Shown here: positions 54,509 through 63,123 of the stretch, in pieces
How the letters are laid out: each line of letters opens with the position of its first letter
How positions within the stretch are numbered: the first letter of the stretch is position 1
Origin: Bacillus sp. CECT 9360
GTDB lineage: Bacteria; Bacillota; Bacilli; Bacillales; DSM-1321
Assembly: GCF_918741275.1 (NCBI RefSeq)
Contig: NZ_CAKKNA010000016.1
Location: 17,424-81,423 of the forward strand
Reading direction: 5' to 3'
Length of the DNA: 64,000 bases
The notes under the pieces: generated by a model
Told to the model about the DNA's origin: nothing
Databases searched by the model: none
What the model saw: the letters and a program-made list of their open reading frames with translations, nothing else
Position numbers and translations under genes: made by a program

Positions 54509-55771
54509 ATGTTTGTATATACGGTCCGACAAGGTGATACTTTAGATGAGATAAGCTCAAAGTATGACGTTCCCGTTGATCGGATAAGGCTTGTAAACGG
54601 GTTGAACCAAACAAATATTGTTCCCGGCCAATCTCTTTTAATTACGACTTTCACATACACGGTTCAGCCCGGAGACAGTTTTTATCGAATTGCCAATATG
54701 GCTTATGTCCCTCTAGATAGACTTAGAAGAGCGAACCCTTCCGTAAACCCGAACGCCTTACAGCCGGGAATGAAGATCACCATCCCGGATATTTCCGATT
54801 ACATCGCCAGTACGTTTGGCTTTTATACCCTGCGTACTCCTGAGCTTGATCAAGCTTTGATAAATGATTTTGCACCATACCATACATACCTGTCTATCTT
54901 TGAGTACCACTTTTCTACCACTGGTGCCCTTGTTAATGACCTTAACGATTTGCCAGCAATTCAGACAGCATGGCAGCGACGGCTGCAGCCATTGATGACT
55001 GTGACAAATCTAACGACAGAGGGTTTTAATGCCGAGATTGCCCATCAAATGCTAAATAATCCTGCTGCCAGATCCAACCTCGTTACGAATATTTTTAACG
55101 TGGTTTCCAGAAAAGGATATGCAGGTGTAAATATTGACATTGAACAAGTAAGGACTGAGGACCGGGATCTTTTTTCCGGATTTTTGCGGCAGCTTCGTGA
55201 TCGCCTTCAGCCATCCGGTTATCTTGTGACCGTTTCAGTGCCGGCCAAAACAAATGAAGAAGTCCCGTGGTTAAGAGGCTACGATTATGGCGGGATCGGC
55301 TCAGTAGTTGATTTGATGTTTATCATGGCTTACGACTGGCATCATGGAGGAAGCGAACCAGGGCCTGTTGCTCCAATTAATGAAGTCAGAAGTACCATCC
55401 GTTTTGCCTTAAGCAGAATAAGAAGAGCTAAGATTATTCTAGGTGTTCCTCTATACGGCTATGACTGGCTGCTTCCTTATACTAAGGGAACCATTGCACC
55501 CGGGGTATCCAATCAAGCCGCGATAGAAACAGCAATGAGATACCAGGTGCCTATCCAATACTCTACAGAATATGAGTCACCCTTTTTCCGATATGTAGAT
55601 AACCAAGGGCGCACGCATGAAGTTTGGTTTGAAGATGTCCGGAGTATGAGCAGAAAAATGCAATTGGTACGTGAATTTGGTCTGGGTGGAATTGGCGCCT
55701 GGCAAATTTCACTCGGTTTTGCACCTGGTGTTTGGCTATTGAGTAAATTTTTTCAGATTAGAAAGGTTTAA
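54509..55771 (+). CDS. LysM-GH18 spore cortex hydrolase, SleL/YaaH-like
   Basis: Peptidoglycan-binding glycosidase of 420 residues. Two LysM domains (YTVRQGDTLDEISSKYDVPV at residues 4-23 and YTVQPGDSFYRIANMAYVPL from about 50) are followed by a family-18 glycosidase domain, with catalytic acid in GVNIDIEQV and the later MAYDWH strand. SleL/YaaH proteins have this arrangement and length and cut cortex fragments during germination. There is no signal peptide, as in other coat-located cortex enzymes. It lies near the SASP and ger genes. GAGGAGG precedes the ATG. Confidence 0.9.
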   Translation: MFVYTVRQGDTLDEISSKYDVPVDRIRLVNGLNQTNIVPGQSLLITTFTYTVQPGDSFYRIANMAYVPLDRLRRANPSVNPNALQPGMKITIPDISDYIASTFGFYTLRTPELDQALINDFAPYHTYLSIFEYHFSTTGALVNDLNDLPAIQTAWQRRLQPLMTVTNLTTEGFNAEIAHQMLNNPAARSNLVTNIFNVVSRKGYAGVNIDIEQVRTEDRDLFSGFLRQLRDRLQPSGYLVTVSVPAKTNEEVPWLRGYDYGGIGSVVDLMFIMAYDWHHGGSEPGPVAPINEVRSTIRFALSRIRRAKIILGVPLYGYDWLLPYTKGTIAPGVSNQAAIETAMRYQVPIQYSTEYESPFFRYVDNQGRTHEVWFEDVRSMSRKMQLVREFGLGGIGAWQISLGFAPGVWLLSKFFQIRKV

Positions 55772-55869
55772 ATACTGAGTGTTCCGAACAAAATGTTACA
55801 ATCTCTCTACATTCTAATAAATTGGCAAATAATTGGTTTACAATCCTGCTGCCGGTGCTATAATAACTA

Positions 55870-56095
55870 ACGTAGACTAATAAAATTAAAGGTGGAAGTT
55901 CTCATCCTGTTTTTAACCCAACTTAGCTGTTCTCACATCCAAGATTGATGTTCACAACATACATCAAACTTTGATCTGGGGAGCCGGGCAAATTGATTTT
56001 TAGTTTTGCACAGGCTAAAAAACCAATTGAACGTACGAGAACAATTTTCCACAAAGAAAAAAGGAAGTGCCTGGCGGGGCGCTTCCTTTTTCTTT
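55870..56095 (+). ncRNA. Probable structured non-coding RNA
   Basis: A strong extended -10 promoter (TTTACA 55837-55842, 16-bp spacer, TGCTATAAT ending 55864) and a strong terminator (AAAAAGGAAGTGC / GCGCTTCCTTTTT, 56058-56093) enclose about 225 bp without a credible coding frame. The ends pair: GTGGAAGTTCTC (55892-55903) with GAGAAC and TTCCAC (56037-56052), with four unpaired bases. Inside are hairpins TTGATGT / ACATCAA and AATTGATTTTTAG / CTAAAAAACCAATT. I did not recognise a known family. Because no gene follows in the same direction, a free RNA is more likely than a riboswitch. Confidence 0.6.
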
Positions 56096-56254
56096 GATTA
56101 TTCCCTATCAAATTTCGCTGTTTTCATATGCAAATACCCATCATCTTTTCGTTCGTTGGGTCGAAGGATTTGATCCCGGGTTCTACCAAACCCAAAATCA
56201 TGCATATTTCAAACAAGCTACTCACATAATAGTTATAAGGCTAATCAAAGGCCC

Positions 56255-56518
56255 TTACAAAAATGGCGAGAATGAGCCCACCAACGTGGTAAAGAATTTC
56301 GTATCAACCTTGCCAGTACAGGCAAGTACAATAAAAACAACTGTCAAGACAATCACAAACGTTGCTTTTGCAAAGTTCAGGACACTTTGGCTAAGCAAAT
56401 GCGTATTGTTCATATCTTTCTCCCCCGCAGGCTTACTCGCTTTCGAACCAGATAATCTTTTTTTCGCGGATTTAACAAAAATGGACTTAGTAGACTTAAA
56501 ATTAAATAGTGGTCTCAT
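56255..56518 (-). CDS. Small basic single-helix membrane protein
   Basis: An 87-residue protein: a Lys/Ser-rich N-terminal half (FKSTKSIFVKSAKKRLSGSK) and one membrane helix (about residues 52-67, FAKATFVIVLTVVFIVLACT), then a short tail. ATG 56518 lies eight bases after GGAGGG. I do not recognise it. It is downstream of the PapR-like peptide gene on the same strand, but a terminator lies between them. The overlapping plus-strand frame (56067-56591) has no ribosome site and is rejected. Confidence 0.65.
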   Translation of the reverse strand: MRPLFNFKSTKSIFVKSAKKRLSGSKASKPAGEKDMNNTHLLSQSVLNFAKATFVIVLTVVFIVLACTGKVDTKFFTTLVGSFSPFL

Positions 56519-56732
56519 CTGTTTGACCCTCCGCTTGTTCAGACTTGGTGAACGAAAAGACGGAGTATTTAACCCAACTACTTACCAATAACTTTATCAC
56601 GTGTCCACTATTTGGGAATAAGCCTAACGTCCCTATAGAGTTGGGAAAATTTCAAGAAAGTTATATTCATCACGCCATGTTAGTCTAATCCCTAAAAAAG
56701 CCCCTTTCTCCGCATATATTTTTCTCATCCAT
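56519..56732. other. Gap upstream of the small membrane protein gene
   Basis: AT-rich sequence of about 210 bp in which I see no gene or clear structure. Confidence 0.4.
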
Positions 56733-56799
56733 AAAAAAAAGCAATGTAATGAAAAACTTTATTACTTCCAAGAAATAATAATGTCTTTCTTTACATTGC
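56733..56799 (-). terminator. Terminator of the PapR-like peptide gene
   Basis: Long hairpin GCAATGTAA / TTACATTGC with an extended loop, followed on the minus strand by eight T. Confidence 0.85.
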
Positions 56800-56816
56800 A
56801 ATAGTTAAAAAGCTTA

Positions 56817-56936
56817 TTAATGTTGATTTGGCAAATCATAAAGTGGAGTAGGTTCTGATTCTGTGGCAGACGCTTGAACTTGACTACTAATAGCTAAAAG
56901 GAATACAGCTAGTCCCGCAACGATTAATCTTTTCAT
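56817..56936 (-). CDS. PapR-like signalling pre-peptide
   Basis: A 39-residue pre-peptide: MKRLIVAGLAVFLLAIS is a signal sequence, an AxA signal-peptidase site (ASA, residues 22-24) follows, and the export product is TESEPTPLYDLPNQH. Its last seven residues, YDLPNQH, have D-L-P at the same places as the B. cereus PapR peptide ADLPFEF. AAGGAGG precedes the ATG and a strong terminator follows. The gene is divergent from a PlcR-like regulator 165 bp away. By analogy the peptide would be exported, trimmed, taken up by an oligopeptide permease and bound by the regulator. In B. cereus papR lies downstream of plcR on the same strand, so the layout differs. Confidence 0.8.
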   Translation of the reverse strand: MKRLIVAGLAVFLLAISSQVQASATESEPTPLYDLPNQH

Positions 56937-57012
56937 ACTTAACCTCCTTTTTCTTTATAGGTATATTTTACTGTATTTTTCGAAAGGGATAATCCGTGCT
57001 TAAAGACGATTT

Positions 57013-57028
57013 TTATCACTATTGATAA
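57013..57028. promoter_or_regulatory. Candidate operator of the PlcR-like regulator
   Basis: Palindrome TTATC-ACTATT-GATAA in the divergent region between peptide and regulator genes. It does not match the B. cereus PlcR box (TATGNANNNNTNCATA). A TATAAT at 57065-57070 is the likely -10 of the regulator. Confidence 0.4.
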
Positions 57029-57101
57029 TTATTTGTGTAGAAATCTTGGAAATTTAAGGTAAAATATAATTATAGTTATATATAAAAGGGGGGTGTCTTT
57101 A

Positions 57102-57986
57102 ATGCCAGATAAAGCCCAAATAATTGGAAAGACCATCAAATACTTACGTAAACAGGCTCAATTGACCCAAAGTGAGTTGGCCGATGGCATTGGTACTCAA
57201 GCTCAGATTAGTAGAATCGAAAAGGGAGAGGTCATTCCGCTTTCCACGACTCTCTATGAAATATCCGCCAAACTTGGGGTAGATGTTAATTATTTATATA
57301 ATCAAGCATATATTCCAAGAGTCGATTATGTAAAAGAAGTTAAATATCAGATTAGGAAAGAAATAAGGGATAGAAACTATGAGGAGGTAGACCGAATCAT
57401 AAAGGTAGAGGAACAAAATATTGCCTTTAAAACATCTAATAATCTCCAATACATTGTCTGGCATAAAGGAATCATTGAATTTTATATTCGAAATAATATC
57501 GAAACTTCCTTACATTTGTTGGATGCTGCTTTCAACATTGGAAAGGATGAAAAGAAAACACCTATATCTCTCCAGGATATCGAAATCTTAAATAGCAAAG
57601 CCATTATTTATAATGAAATAAAGAACTATATGGATTCCATTGAAACTTATCATAAAGCTTTGAACTATTTAAAACACATACCTGAAGTAACCAATAAAAA
57701 AGTGGAAACCCGTCTCTATTATGGCATTGCTAAATCTCTTTTCAAGACCGGTTCTTATAGAGAGTCTATCAATTTTTGTAAGAAGGGCATAAACCTGTGC
57801 ATTCAGGAAGAAATATTATATTTATTAGGTGAACTGAATTATGAAATCGCTCAAAACTATCAAAAATTAAATCATAAAGATTCTGCTTTAAAGCATTATT
57901 TAAACGCAAAACATTTATTTCAAGTTGGAGAAAGGCAGGCATTTGTGGAAATAGTAGAAGAAAGAATTCAAGAATTAGAGGAATGA
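57102..57986 (+). CDS. PlcR-like quorum-sensing regulator (HTH-TPR, RRNPP family)
   Basis: Cytoplasmic transcription regulator of 294 residues: an N-terminal XRE-type helix-turn-helix (IGKTIKYLRKQAQLTQSELA, IGTQAQISRIEKGEVIP; residues about 8-60) and then degenerate TPR repeats to the end (NSKAIIYNEIKNYMDSIETY, RLYYGIAKSLFKTGSYRES, YEIAQNYQKLNHKDSALKHY). This matches PlcR (285 residues) in size and layout and is much shorter than NprR. The ATG at 57102 has AAGGGGGG upstream. The divergent PapR-like peptide gene supplies a probable ligand. Target genes are unknown; the convergent methyltransferase and the small membrane protein are candidates by position only. Confidence 0.85.
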   Translation: MPDKAQIIGKTIKYLRKQAQLTQSELADGIGTQAQISRIEKGEVIPLSTTLYEISAKLGVDVNYLYNQAYIPRVDYVKEVKYQIRKEIRDRNYEEVDRIIKVEEQNIAFKTSNNLQYIVWHKGIIEFYIRNNIETSLHLLDAAFNIGKDEKKTPISLQDIEILNSKAIIYNEIKNYMDSIETYHKALNYLKHIPEVTNKKVETRLYYGIAKSLFKTGSYRESINFCKKGINLCIQEEILYLLGELNYEIAQNYQKLNHKDSALKHYLNAKHLFQVGERQAFVEIVEERIQELEE

Positions 57987-58130
57987 AGATTTCAATATGG
58001 TTGTTTTTTTATAAATGATATTTTCATGAAATGTACCCCAGGTCTTTAGAAGATAATTGCCCCTACCGCCCTCTTTTCACGAACCTGATAATGAGCAAGT
58101 AGGGCAAGGAGCTTTCCTGCCTTCCTCCCT

Positions 58131-59066
58131 TTATTTTAGCCGGGTTACTTCGGTAGAATGTTCCCTTATTTCTACAACATACGAGTTACTTGATGACATT
58201 AATGCATCTTCCATAAAAGAAAGACTCGGCGCATAAATAAAGCTTCCGCCAAGCTTTAAGGATTTCAATATCTCCATATATTTCTGTGCATAGATTTCAA
58301 AATTCCCATCGGCTCTTAGATGATGATGCATAAAATGATTGGAAAAAGCCATGTGGGAAATGACCGTCCCCCATTTATTTGTTGTGAAAGAATATTCAAG
58401 CCAACTCATCTGATATAAATAGTCCATCACATCAACATTTCTATCTACGCCATATGCTTCAATACCATTCTCTCTTAAAAAATGAACGAGACTTGCTTGA
58501 GGACCGCACCCTATATCTAAAACAGGCTGTTTCATTGTAGGCAAATCACTATTTAATAATTTCATTTGAAATTCAGGTGTATATTCAGCGCATTTTACTG
58601 CGAACAAATCGGGATTTTCTCGATATTTTTTAAATATCTCCATACCATTTGAGTCCAATAAAAAGGTCTGTAAATTTTTATAATGGGAACGAAACAAATG
58701 ATCAATATCTCGATCAGATGTTTCTCCTCTATTGCCCATAATGCAAACCCGTTCAAATAGATCCCCATAGAATTTTTGAAGCTTCCGATGATCATCGTGA
58801 TTAAAATCTAAATACTGATTCACTTCCATAAATAATTCAATGTTTTTTTCGGAAATATCCTTTAGTAATTCTGTATATGTACCATTCACCTTCGCTGATT
58901 GTATAAATTCTCCTATTTCCCTGGCTTTATGTTTTACTAACTCTGTACTTTCTTCGGAAGGGCTCAATACCAGTCTTCCATCGGCTAACGTATAAAAGAG
59001 ACTCTTATTACGATTATGAAGAAATTGCTGTTCGATTATATTTTGAAAGTTGGATAATGTGAGCAT
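58131..59066 (-). CDS. SAM-dependent methyltransferase-like protein
   Basis: Protein of 311 residues whose C-terminal half has a class I methyltransferase fold: motif I PVLDIGCGPQASLVHFL, then the acidic strand AYGVDRNVDVMDY and a late SLKLGGSFIYAPSLSF. The N-terminal 180 residues are helical and not recognised. The substrate is unknown. AGGAGG precedes the ATG. It is convergent with the PlcR-like regulator gene. The region between them holds an imperfect inverted repeat (TTGCCCCTAC / GTAGGGCAA, 58046-58107) that may end transcription. Confidence 0.75.
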   Translation of the reverse strand: MLTLSNFQNIIEQQFLHNRNKSLFYTLADGRLVLSPSEESTELVKHKAREIGEFIQSAKVNGTYTELLKDISEKNIELFMEVNQYLDFNHDDHRKLQKFYGDLFERVCIMGNRGETSDRDIDHLFRSHYKNLQTFLLDSNGMEIFKKYRENPDLFAVKCAEYTPEFQMKLLNSDLPTMKQPVLDIGCGPQASLVHFLRENGIEAYGVDRNVDVMDYLYQMSWLEYSFTTNKWGTVISHMAFSNHFMHHHLRADGNFEIYAQKYMEILKSLKLGGSFIYAPSLSFMEDALMSSSNSYVVEIREHSTEVTRLK

Positions 59067-59262
59067 GTTCTCCTCCTTTTGTCTTTTCAGGAAAAATCCA
59101 CAATGTATTTATTTTATATCCAATATTTAGAAATGTCTTCCTGAAAATATTCATGTCTTATATTAAATCACAAGGGGAACCAGGTATCATAAGCGTTTAT
59201 GAATAAAATTAAAGCGTATATGTTATGATGAAAAAAACATCTAAAAGAATAAGGTGAACTTT

Positions 59263-60036
59263 ATGAATGACATGGGCAAAGTGCCAGATAATATTTCCCT
59301 TTTACATGCTTTAGACAGTATTGGGGAAAACATCATTATCGCCGATAAAAACTATAGTTTATCCTGGATGAATTCACACGCTGTTCAATTATTTTCAGTG
59401 GTTGCACCTTTATATGGTTTCTCTGACGTAAAACAAATGATTGGCGTTAATATGGGGAAATTTCACAAGAACCCTTCGCACCAGCAAAAAATAATGGATG
59501 AGCTTACGGGCCATCATAAAGCGCGCATTAACATCCTTGACCGATTTGTCACCGACATTGTGATTACCTCTATAAAAAATGAGAACGAGGAAATTGATGG
59601 ATACGTTGTCATGCTTATGGATGTCACAACGAAGGATGAGGAAGAGAAGAGAAAAGATAAGCTAATAAACACGTTATCTGTGCCGATTATAAAGATTTGG
59701 GAGAAAACCATCGCCGTGCCGCTCATTGGAGAGTTTGATATAGATCGCGCCAACAGACTGATCACAAATGTGGTCACGGAAAGTTCTTCTCAAAATATTG
59801 AGTTTGCCTTAATTGACCTTAGCGGAATTGTTGAATATGACAATGTTATCGGAAGCCATATCCAAACGTTAATTGATACCTTAAAACTAATTGGCACCCA
59901 ATGTATCATTGTAGGTATTACTCCTAAACTTGCGATGTCCATTATGGCTTTAGAAAGCAATATCCCTACTTTCGCAAGTGCTCATACTGGTTTGCAATAC
60001 ATTATAAACGAGCAAACAAAAAGGAAGTCGATATAA
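59263..60036 (+). CDS. PAS-STAS protein, RsbR/YtvA-like
   Basis: Sensor-type protein of 257 residues: a PAS domain (about residues 12-125, beginning ALDSIGENIIIADKNYSLSW) and a C-terminal STAS domain (about 140-252, with ALIDLSGIVEYDNVIGSHI). This is the plan of RsbR paralogues and of the blue-light sensor YtvA in the sigma-B stressosome. The LOV cysteine motif (GxNCRFLQ) is absent, so it is not a flavin photoreceptor of that kind. The stretch GVNMGKFHKNPSHQQ resembles heme-type PAS segments. The first phosphorylation position of RsbR is Ser here (DLSG). ATG 59263 follows AAGGTG. Confidence 0.82.
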   Translation: MNDMGKVPDNISLLHALDSIGENIIIADKNYSLSWMNSHAVQLFSVVAPLYGFSDVKQMIGVNMGKFHKNPSHQQKIMDELTGHHKARINILDRFVTDIVITSIKNENEEIDGYVVMLMDVTTKDEEEKRKDKLINTLSVPIIKIWEKTIAVPLIGEFDIDRANRLITNVVTESSSQNIEFALIDLSGIVEYDNVIGSHIQTLIDTLKLIGTQCIIVGITPKLAMSIMALESNIPTFASAHTGLQYIINEQTKRKSI

Positions 60037-60055
60037 ATGTCGGCTTCCTTAAGCT
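60021..60055. terminator. Terminator after the PAS-STAS gene
   Basis: Stem AAGGAAGTCGA / TCGGCTTCCTT (with a G-T pair), shared with the convergent GIY-YIG gene. Confidence 0.65.
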
Positions 60056-60070
60056 ATGGTTTATGATTGA

Positions 60071-60427
60071 CTACCTGAAAAAAGCTTTGTCGATATTGTA
60101 CTTAGCGTGAAGATTATTAATGATATAGGTTTCATAAATTTCTCTGTCCATTGGTTCTTCCACATAACACACATCAATGGTGTATACTTCATCCCTATGC
60201 TCTTTGATTGGTGAAACAGTATCTTCAAAATGCTTCTTTATTCTTGGCCGTAGCTTTCTTGCCTTGCCTACGAACAATAACTCGTCATTAATATTATAGA
60301 ACATATAGATCCCGCCTTTATCTCTTGGGATCAAATGGAAATCAGTAAATCCATAAATATTGCTTAATTGTGGGTTATCCTGCTTCGTAATGGAAACGTC
60401 CGGAGTAGGAATTTCTATTTTTATCAA
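60071..60427 (-). CDS. GIY-YIG domain protein
   Basis: Small nuclease-like protein of about 118 residues. The GIY-YIG strand pair appears as GGIYMFYN and LLFVGKARKLRPRIKKHF, with the catalytic-type arginine in the following helix and a glutamate in EIYETYIIN. Similar Bacillus proteins are called nucleotide excision repair endonucleases by resemblance to the UvrC N-terminus. TTG 60427 is the most likely start (AGAGGA ten bases upstream); a GTG at 60436 and upstream extension to 60478 are less likely. It is convergent with the PAS-STAS gene. Confidence 0.78.
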   Translation of the reverse strand: MIKIEIPTPDVSITKQDNPQLSNIYGFTDFHLIPRDKGGIYMFYNINDELLFVGKARKLRPRIKKHFEDTVSPIKEHRDEVYTIDVCYVEEPMDREIYETYIINNLHAKYNIDKAFFR

Positions 60428-60634
60428 AATGTTCACATCCTCTATATAAGTAAAGGTCAATATTATCACAGTTCTCATGGGAAATATATCTAAACCAATT
60501 ATTCATTCTTTTATTTTATCCAAAATTGCTATTTAATATAAAAGTTGCTTCTGGATTGTAATCATTTTAAGGAACTCTTTTTACAACTAACGCATTAGTT
60601 AGTTTTTGAAGAAACTGTTTTTATTCAGCAGCTG

Positions 60635-60811
60635 CTATATTTCGGTTCTATCACCTTTACTATCGCTCGTGGTATTAGCACCCGATTTTTTAACACCCTT
60701 GCTTACGTAAGGTTTGGCGCTTTTTGCCCTGTTCGCACCAGCTTGCCAACGATTCCAGCCCTTCTTGTCTGTTCCTCTGCCTGTTCCGCCTTTGCCCTTA
60801 GCTTTGCTCAT
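60635..60811 (-). CDS. DUF3934 small basic protein
   Basis: A 58-residue Gly/Lys-rich protein opening MSKAKGKGGTGRGTDKKGWN and continuing RWQAGANRAKSAKPY, a pattern I associate with DUF3934 proteins of the B. cereus group. It may bind nucleic acid in view of its charge, but no function is known. ATG 60811 has a GGAG ribosome site eight bases upstream. Confidence 0.8.
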   Translation of the reverse strand: MSKAKGKGGTGRGTDKKGWNRWQAGANRAKSAKPYVSKGVKKSGANTTSDSKGDRTEI

Positions 60812-61078
60812 ATATATCCACTCCGTTCATTATTATTTCTACGGCTGAGCTACCTGTCGTTGGTTAGTTTTATCCATTTTACTTGGTTATTAACCAAGCA
60901 TGACGAAATCAGATACAACAGCATAACAGTCAGATTTGTGTAGAGATCGTTTACACTTGATTTTCTTCTTCCACTCTCTCAGTATGATCGATGAATCTCT
61001 GGAATGCTACTTATAAGAGGATATATATATATTAAAATACAGATAAGTTTGTGAAAGATTCCACCAAAATTAACGGGG

Positions 61079-62751
61079 CAGGTTAGCATTCCTGTAGATC
61101 GTTATTTTTCAACTTTGAAAAAAATAGAGCTCCTCGGTAAGATATGAGTATAGACACCACTCTAACTCAAAACTTTAGGAGGAACCCTTACTATGAAGTT
61201 TAAAATGCAAGACAAACAAAATCAACTAATAGAAAAAATCTCCGATCAACATCTCGTTGTTGGTGTGGACATTGCTCAACAATTACACGTGGCTCGAGCT
61301 GTGAATTTCCGTGGAATTGTAGTGGGCGATCCTCTCACATTTGAGAATACCGAAGAAGGATTTACTATTTTGTTGCACTGGATTAACAAACTAAAAAAGA
61401 CAAATAACTTAGATGCAGCTATAGTGGGCATGGAACCTACCGGACATTACTGGATTAATCTATCAAAGTGGTTATTCGAACAGAATATTGATGTAGTAAC
61501 AGTAAATCCGTACCATGTAAAAAGAAATAAAGAGAATCGAGATAATACCCAGTCAAAAAGTGATAAAAAAGATGCTCTAGTTATCGCTGATATGGTGAAG
61601 AACGGCTACTATGCCATCGTTCGCCCAACTTCTGAATCATTTGAAAAACTTCGAGTTTTTATGTCTAACCGTGACGTGATTGTTAAGCGTCTCGTCAGTT
61701 CAATCAACCAATTAAATCGTTGGGTAGATATTGTCTTTCCAGAGCTTCGACAAGTGTTTAAAGACGTGACAGGTAAAGGGGCAATCGCAACCCTTCGCCT
61801 ATTTCCTACCCCAACTGAATTGCGTTCAATGCAACCTCAAAACGTTGTGATCGGCTGGAAGTCACTGATGAAGAGACAGCCTGGGTTAAAAAAAGCCCAA
61901 TTACTTATTCATTTAGCTAAACGTTCGATCGGCACCAGGCAAGCACTTGATGCATATAAATTTCATTTAGAACAATTACTAGAAGAATATGATCTGGCAA
62001 CAACACAACTGGAAAGAGTCGAACAACAAGTCACAGAAGTACTTATACAAATTCCATATGCAAATCAATTGCTTACCATTAAAGGAATTAGTGAGATTTC
62101 ATTGGCGGGTATATTAGGGGAAGCTGGAGATTTAAGTGGCTTTGCCCACGGCAATTCTTTACTACGTCATGCAGGATTGCACCTAGCCGAAGCAAGCTCG
62201 GGAAAGTGGAAAGGTCAAATTGTCATTTCTAAACGCGGAAGATCCAGACTGCGGCGTTTCCTCTATTTAGCGACAATGAGCCTTGTCATGAATAACCCTG
62301 AGTTTAAAGCCCTACACTCCAATAATGTTAAGGTGAAAAAAATTAAGAAAATGAAGTCAATCATGAAATTGGTTGGTAAACTGGCACGGGTATTTGTAGG
62401 AATAGCCAAACGAAATGAATCCTATCGTCCAGAAAAATTGAAACCTATAACTTCTTTAGCAGCATAATATCTAATAGATTCTTAGAAAGACACACTAGTT
62501 TCCCGTAGGGGAAAACGCTAAATAAATAATAATAAAGAGTGATCGTTAGCTTTACCCTTATCGAATGTTGTCTTATTCGTAGGATTTCAAATATGTACGG
62601 AGTACCAGATTTCTTCAACAAAAGGGCACTGACCCATCAGGTTAGCATAACTGGCCTCCACCCCTTGGAATAGGCGTAACGAAGGAATGAGAGGGCATAT
62701 TTTTTGACCCGTTGAGACATGGGAGGGAAAGCCTCCAAGGGCAGCGTGGAG
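61079..62751 (+). mobile_element. IS110-family insertion sequence (ends approximate)
   Basis: Contains a full-length IS110-type transposase gene. CAGGTTAGCAT occurs as a direct repeat at 61079-61089 and 62638-62648. A conserved-looking structured segment follows to about 62751. IS110 elements have no inverted-repeat ends, so exact borders cannot be read here. Confidence 0.6.
61193..62467 (+). CDS. IS110-family transposase (DEDD recombinase)
   Basis: Transposase of 424 residues, apparently intact. The N-terminal RuvC-like DEDD domain shows Asp26 (GVDIAQQLHVA), Glu81 (GMEPTGHYW) and the SKSDKKDALVIADM pair (Asp124, Asp127). A coiled coil at about residues 250-285 links to the C-terminal Tnp20-type domain (LLTIKGISEISLAGILGEAG, LLRHAGLHLAEASSGKW) with its catalytic serine. 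Enzymes of this family use an RNA encoded by the element (bridge RNA) to pair donor and target DNA. AGGAGG precedes the ATG at normal distance. Confidence 0.93.
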   Translation: MKFKMQDKQNQLIEKISDQHLVVGVDIAQQLHVARAVNFRGIVVGDPLTFENTEEGFTILLHWINKLKKTNNLDAAIVGMEPTGHYWINLSKWLFEQNIDVVTVNPYHVKRNKENRDNTQSKSDKKDALVIADMVKNGYYAIVRPTSESFEKLRVFMSNRDVIVKRLVSSINQLNRWVDIVFPELRQVFKDVTGKGAIATLRLFPTPTELRSMQPQNVVIGWKSLMKRQPGLKKAQLLIHLAKRSIGTRQALDAYKFHLEQLLEEYDLATTQLERVEQQVTEVLIQIPYANQLLTIKGISEISLAGILGEAGDLSGFAHGNSLLRHAGLHLAEASSGKWKGQIVISKRGRSRLRRFLYLATMSLVMNNPEFKALHSNNVKVKKIKKMKSIMKLVGKLARVFVGIAKRNESYRPEKLKPITSLAA

Positions 62752-63123
62752 AATGTACATCATATGGTAAAATATGGAGATAATACTTATTCCTTTATTT
62801 CACTATGCCTTCACGAAGCCTTAATGATCTGAACTCGTTTCATTTAACCTTCAACTTAGTTTCATGGGTTATGAAATCCTGCGAATAAGTGAGCACTCGA
62901 GAGATATATCTATCATACTGAGGGAGTTGAACAAGTTATTAATTGAATAGTTTAAAGTTATATAGCATTTCTTTGTAACGAGGGATGTTTTTATTTTTGT
63001 CTAAAATTAAAAGGATATTTCTATAACAACAATAATATAATAAATTTCAATAACAATTTATTTTAAATCGATAAATTATGTGTTAAAATCCAAATTAATA
63101 ATAAAATAGGTGAGGTGCTTTTT
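62468..63123. other. Non-coding flank of the IS110 element and gap before DUF2975 gene
   Basis: About 655 bp without a gene. The first 280 bp look like the right non-coding end of the IS. CTCCACCCCTTGG (62656-62668) pairs with CCAAGGG and GTGGAG (62735-62751), closing a 66-base region that contains a smaller hairpin GGAGG / CCTCC (62722-62736). This is a candidate bridge RNA. The remaining 370 bp are AT-rich, and I see nothing definite in them apart from the promoter region of the following operon. Confidence 0.5.

Noticed and set aside
56067..56591. 174-codon plus-strand frame
   Set aside because: It begins within the terminator of the RNA gene, lacks a ribosome site, and overlaps the better-supported minus-strand gene 56255-56518.
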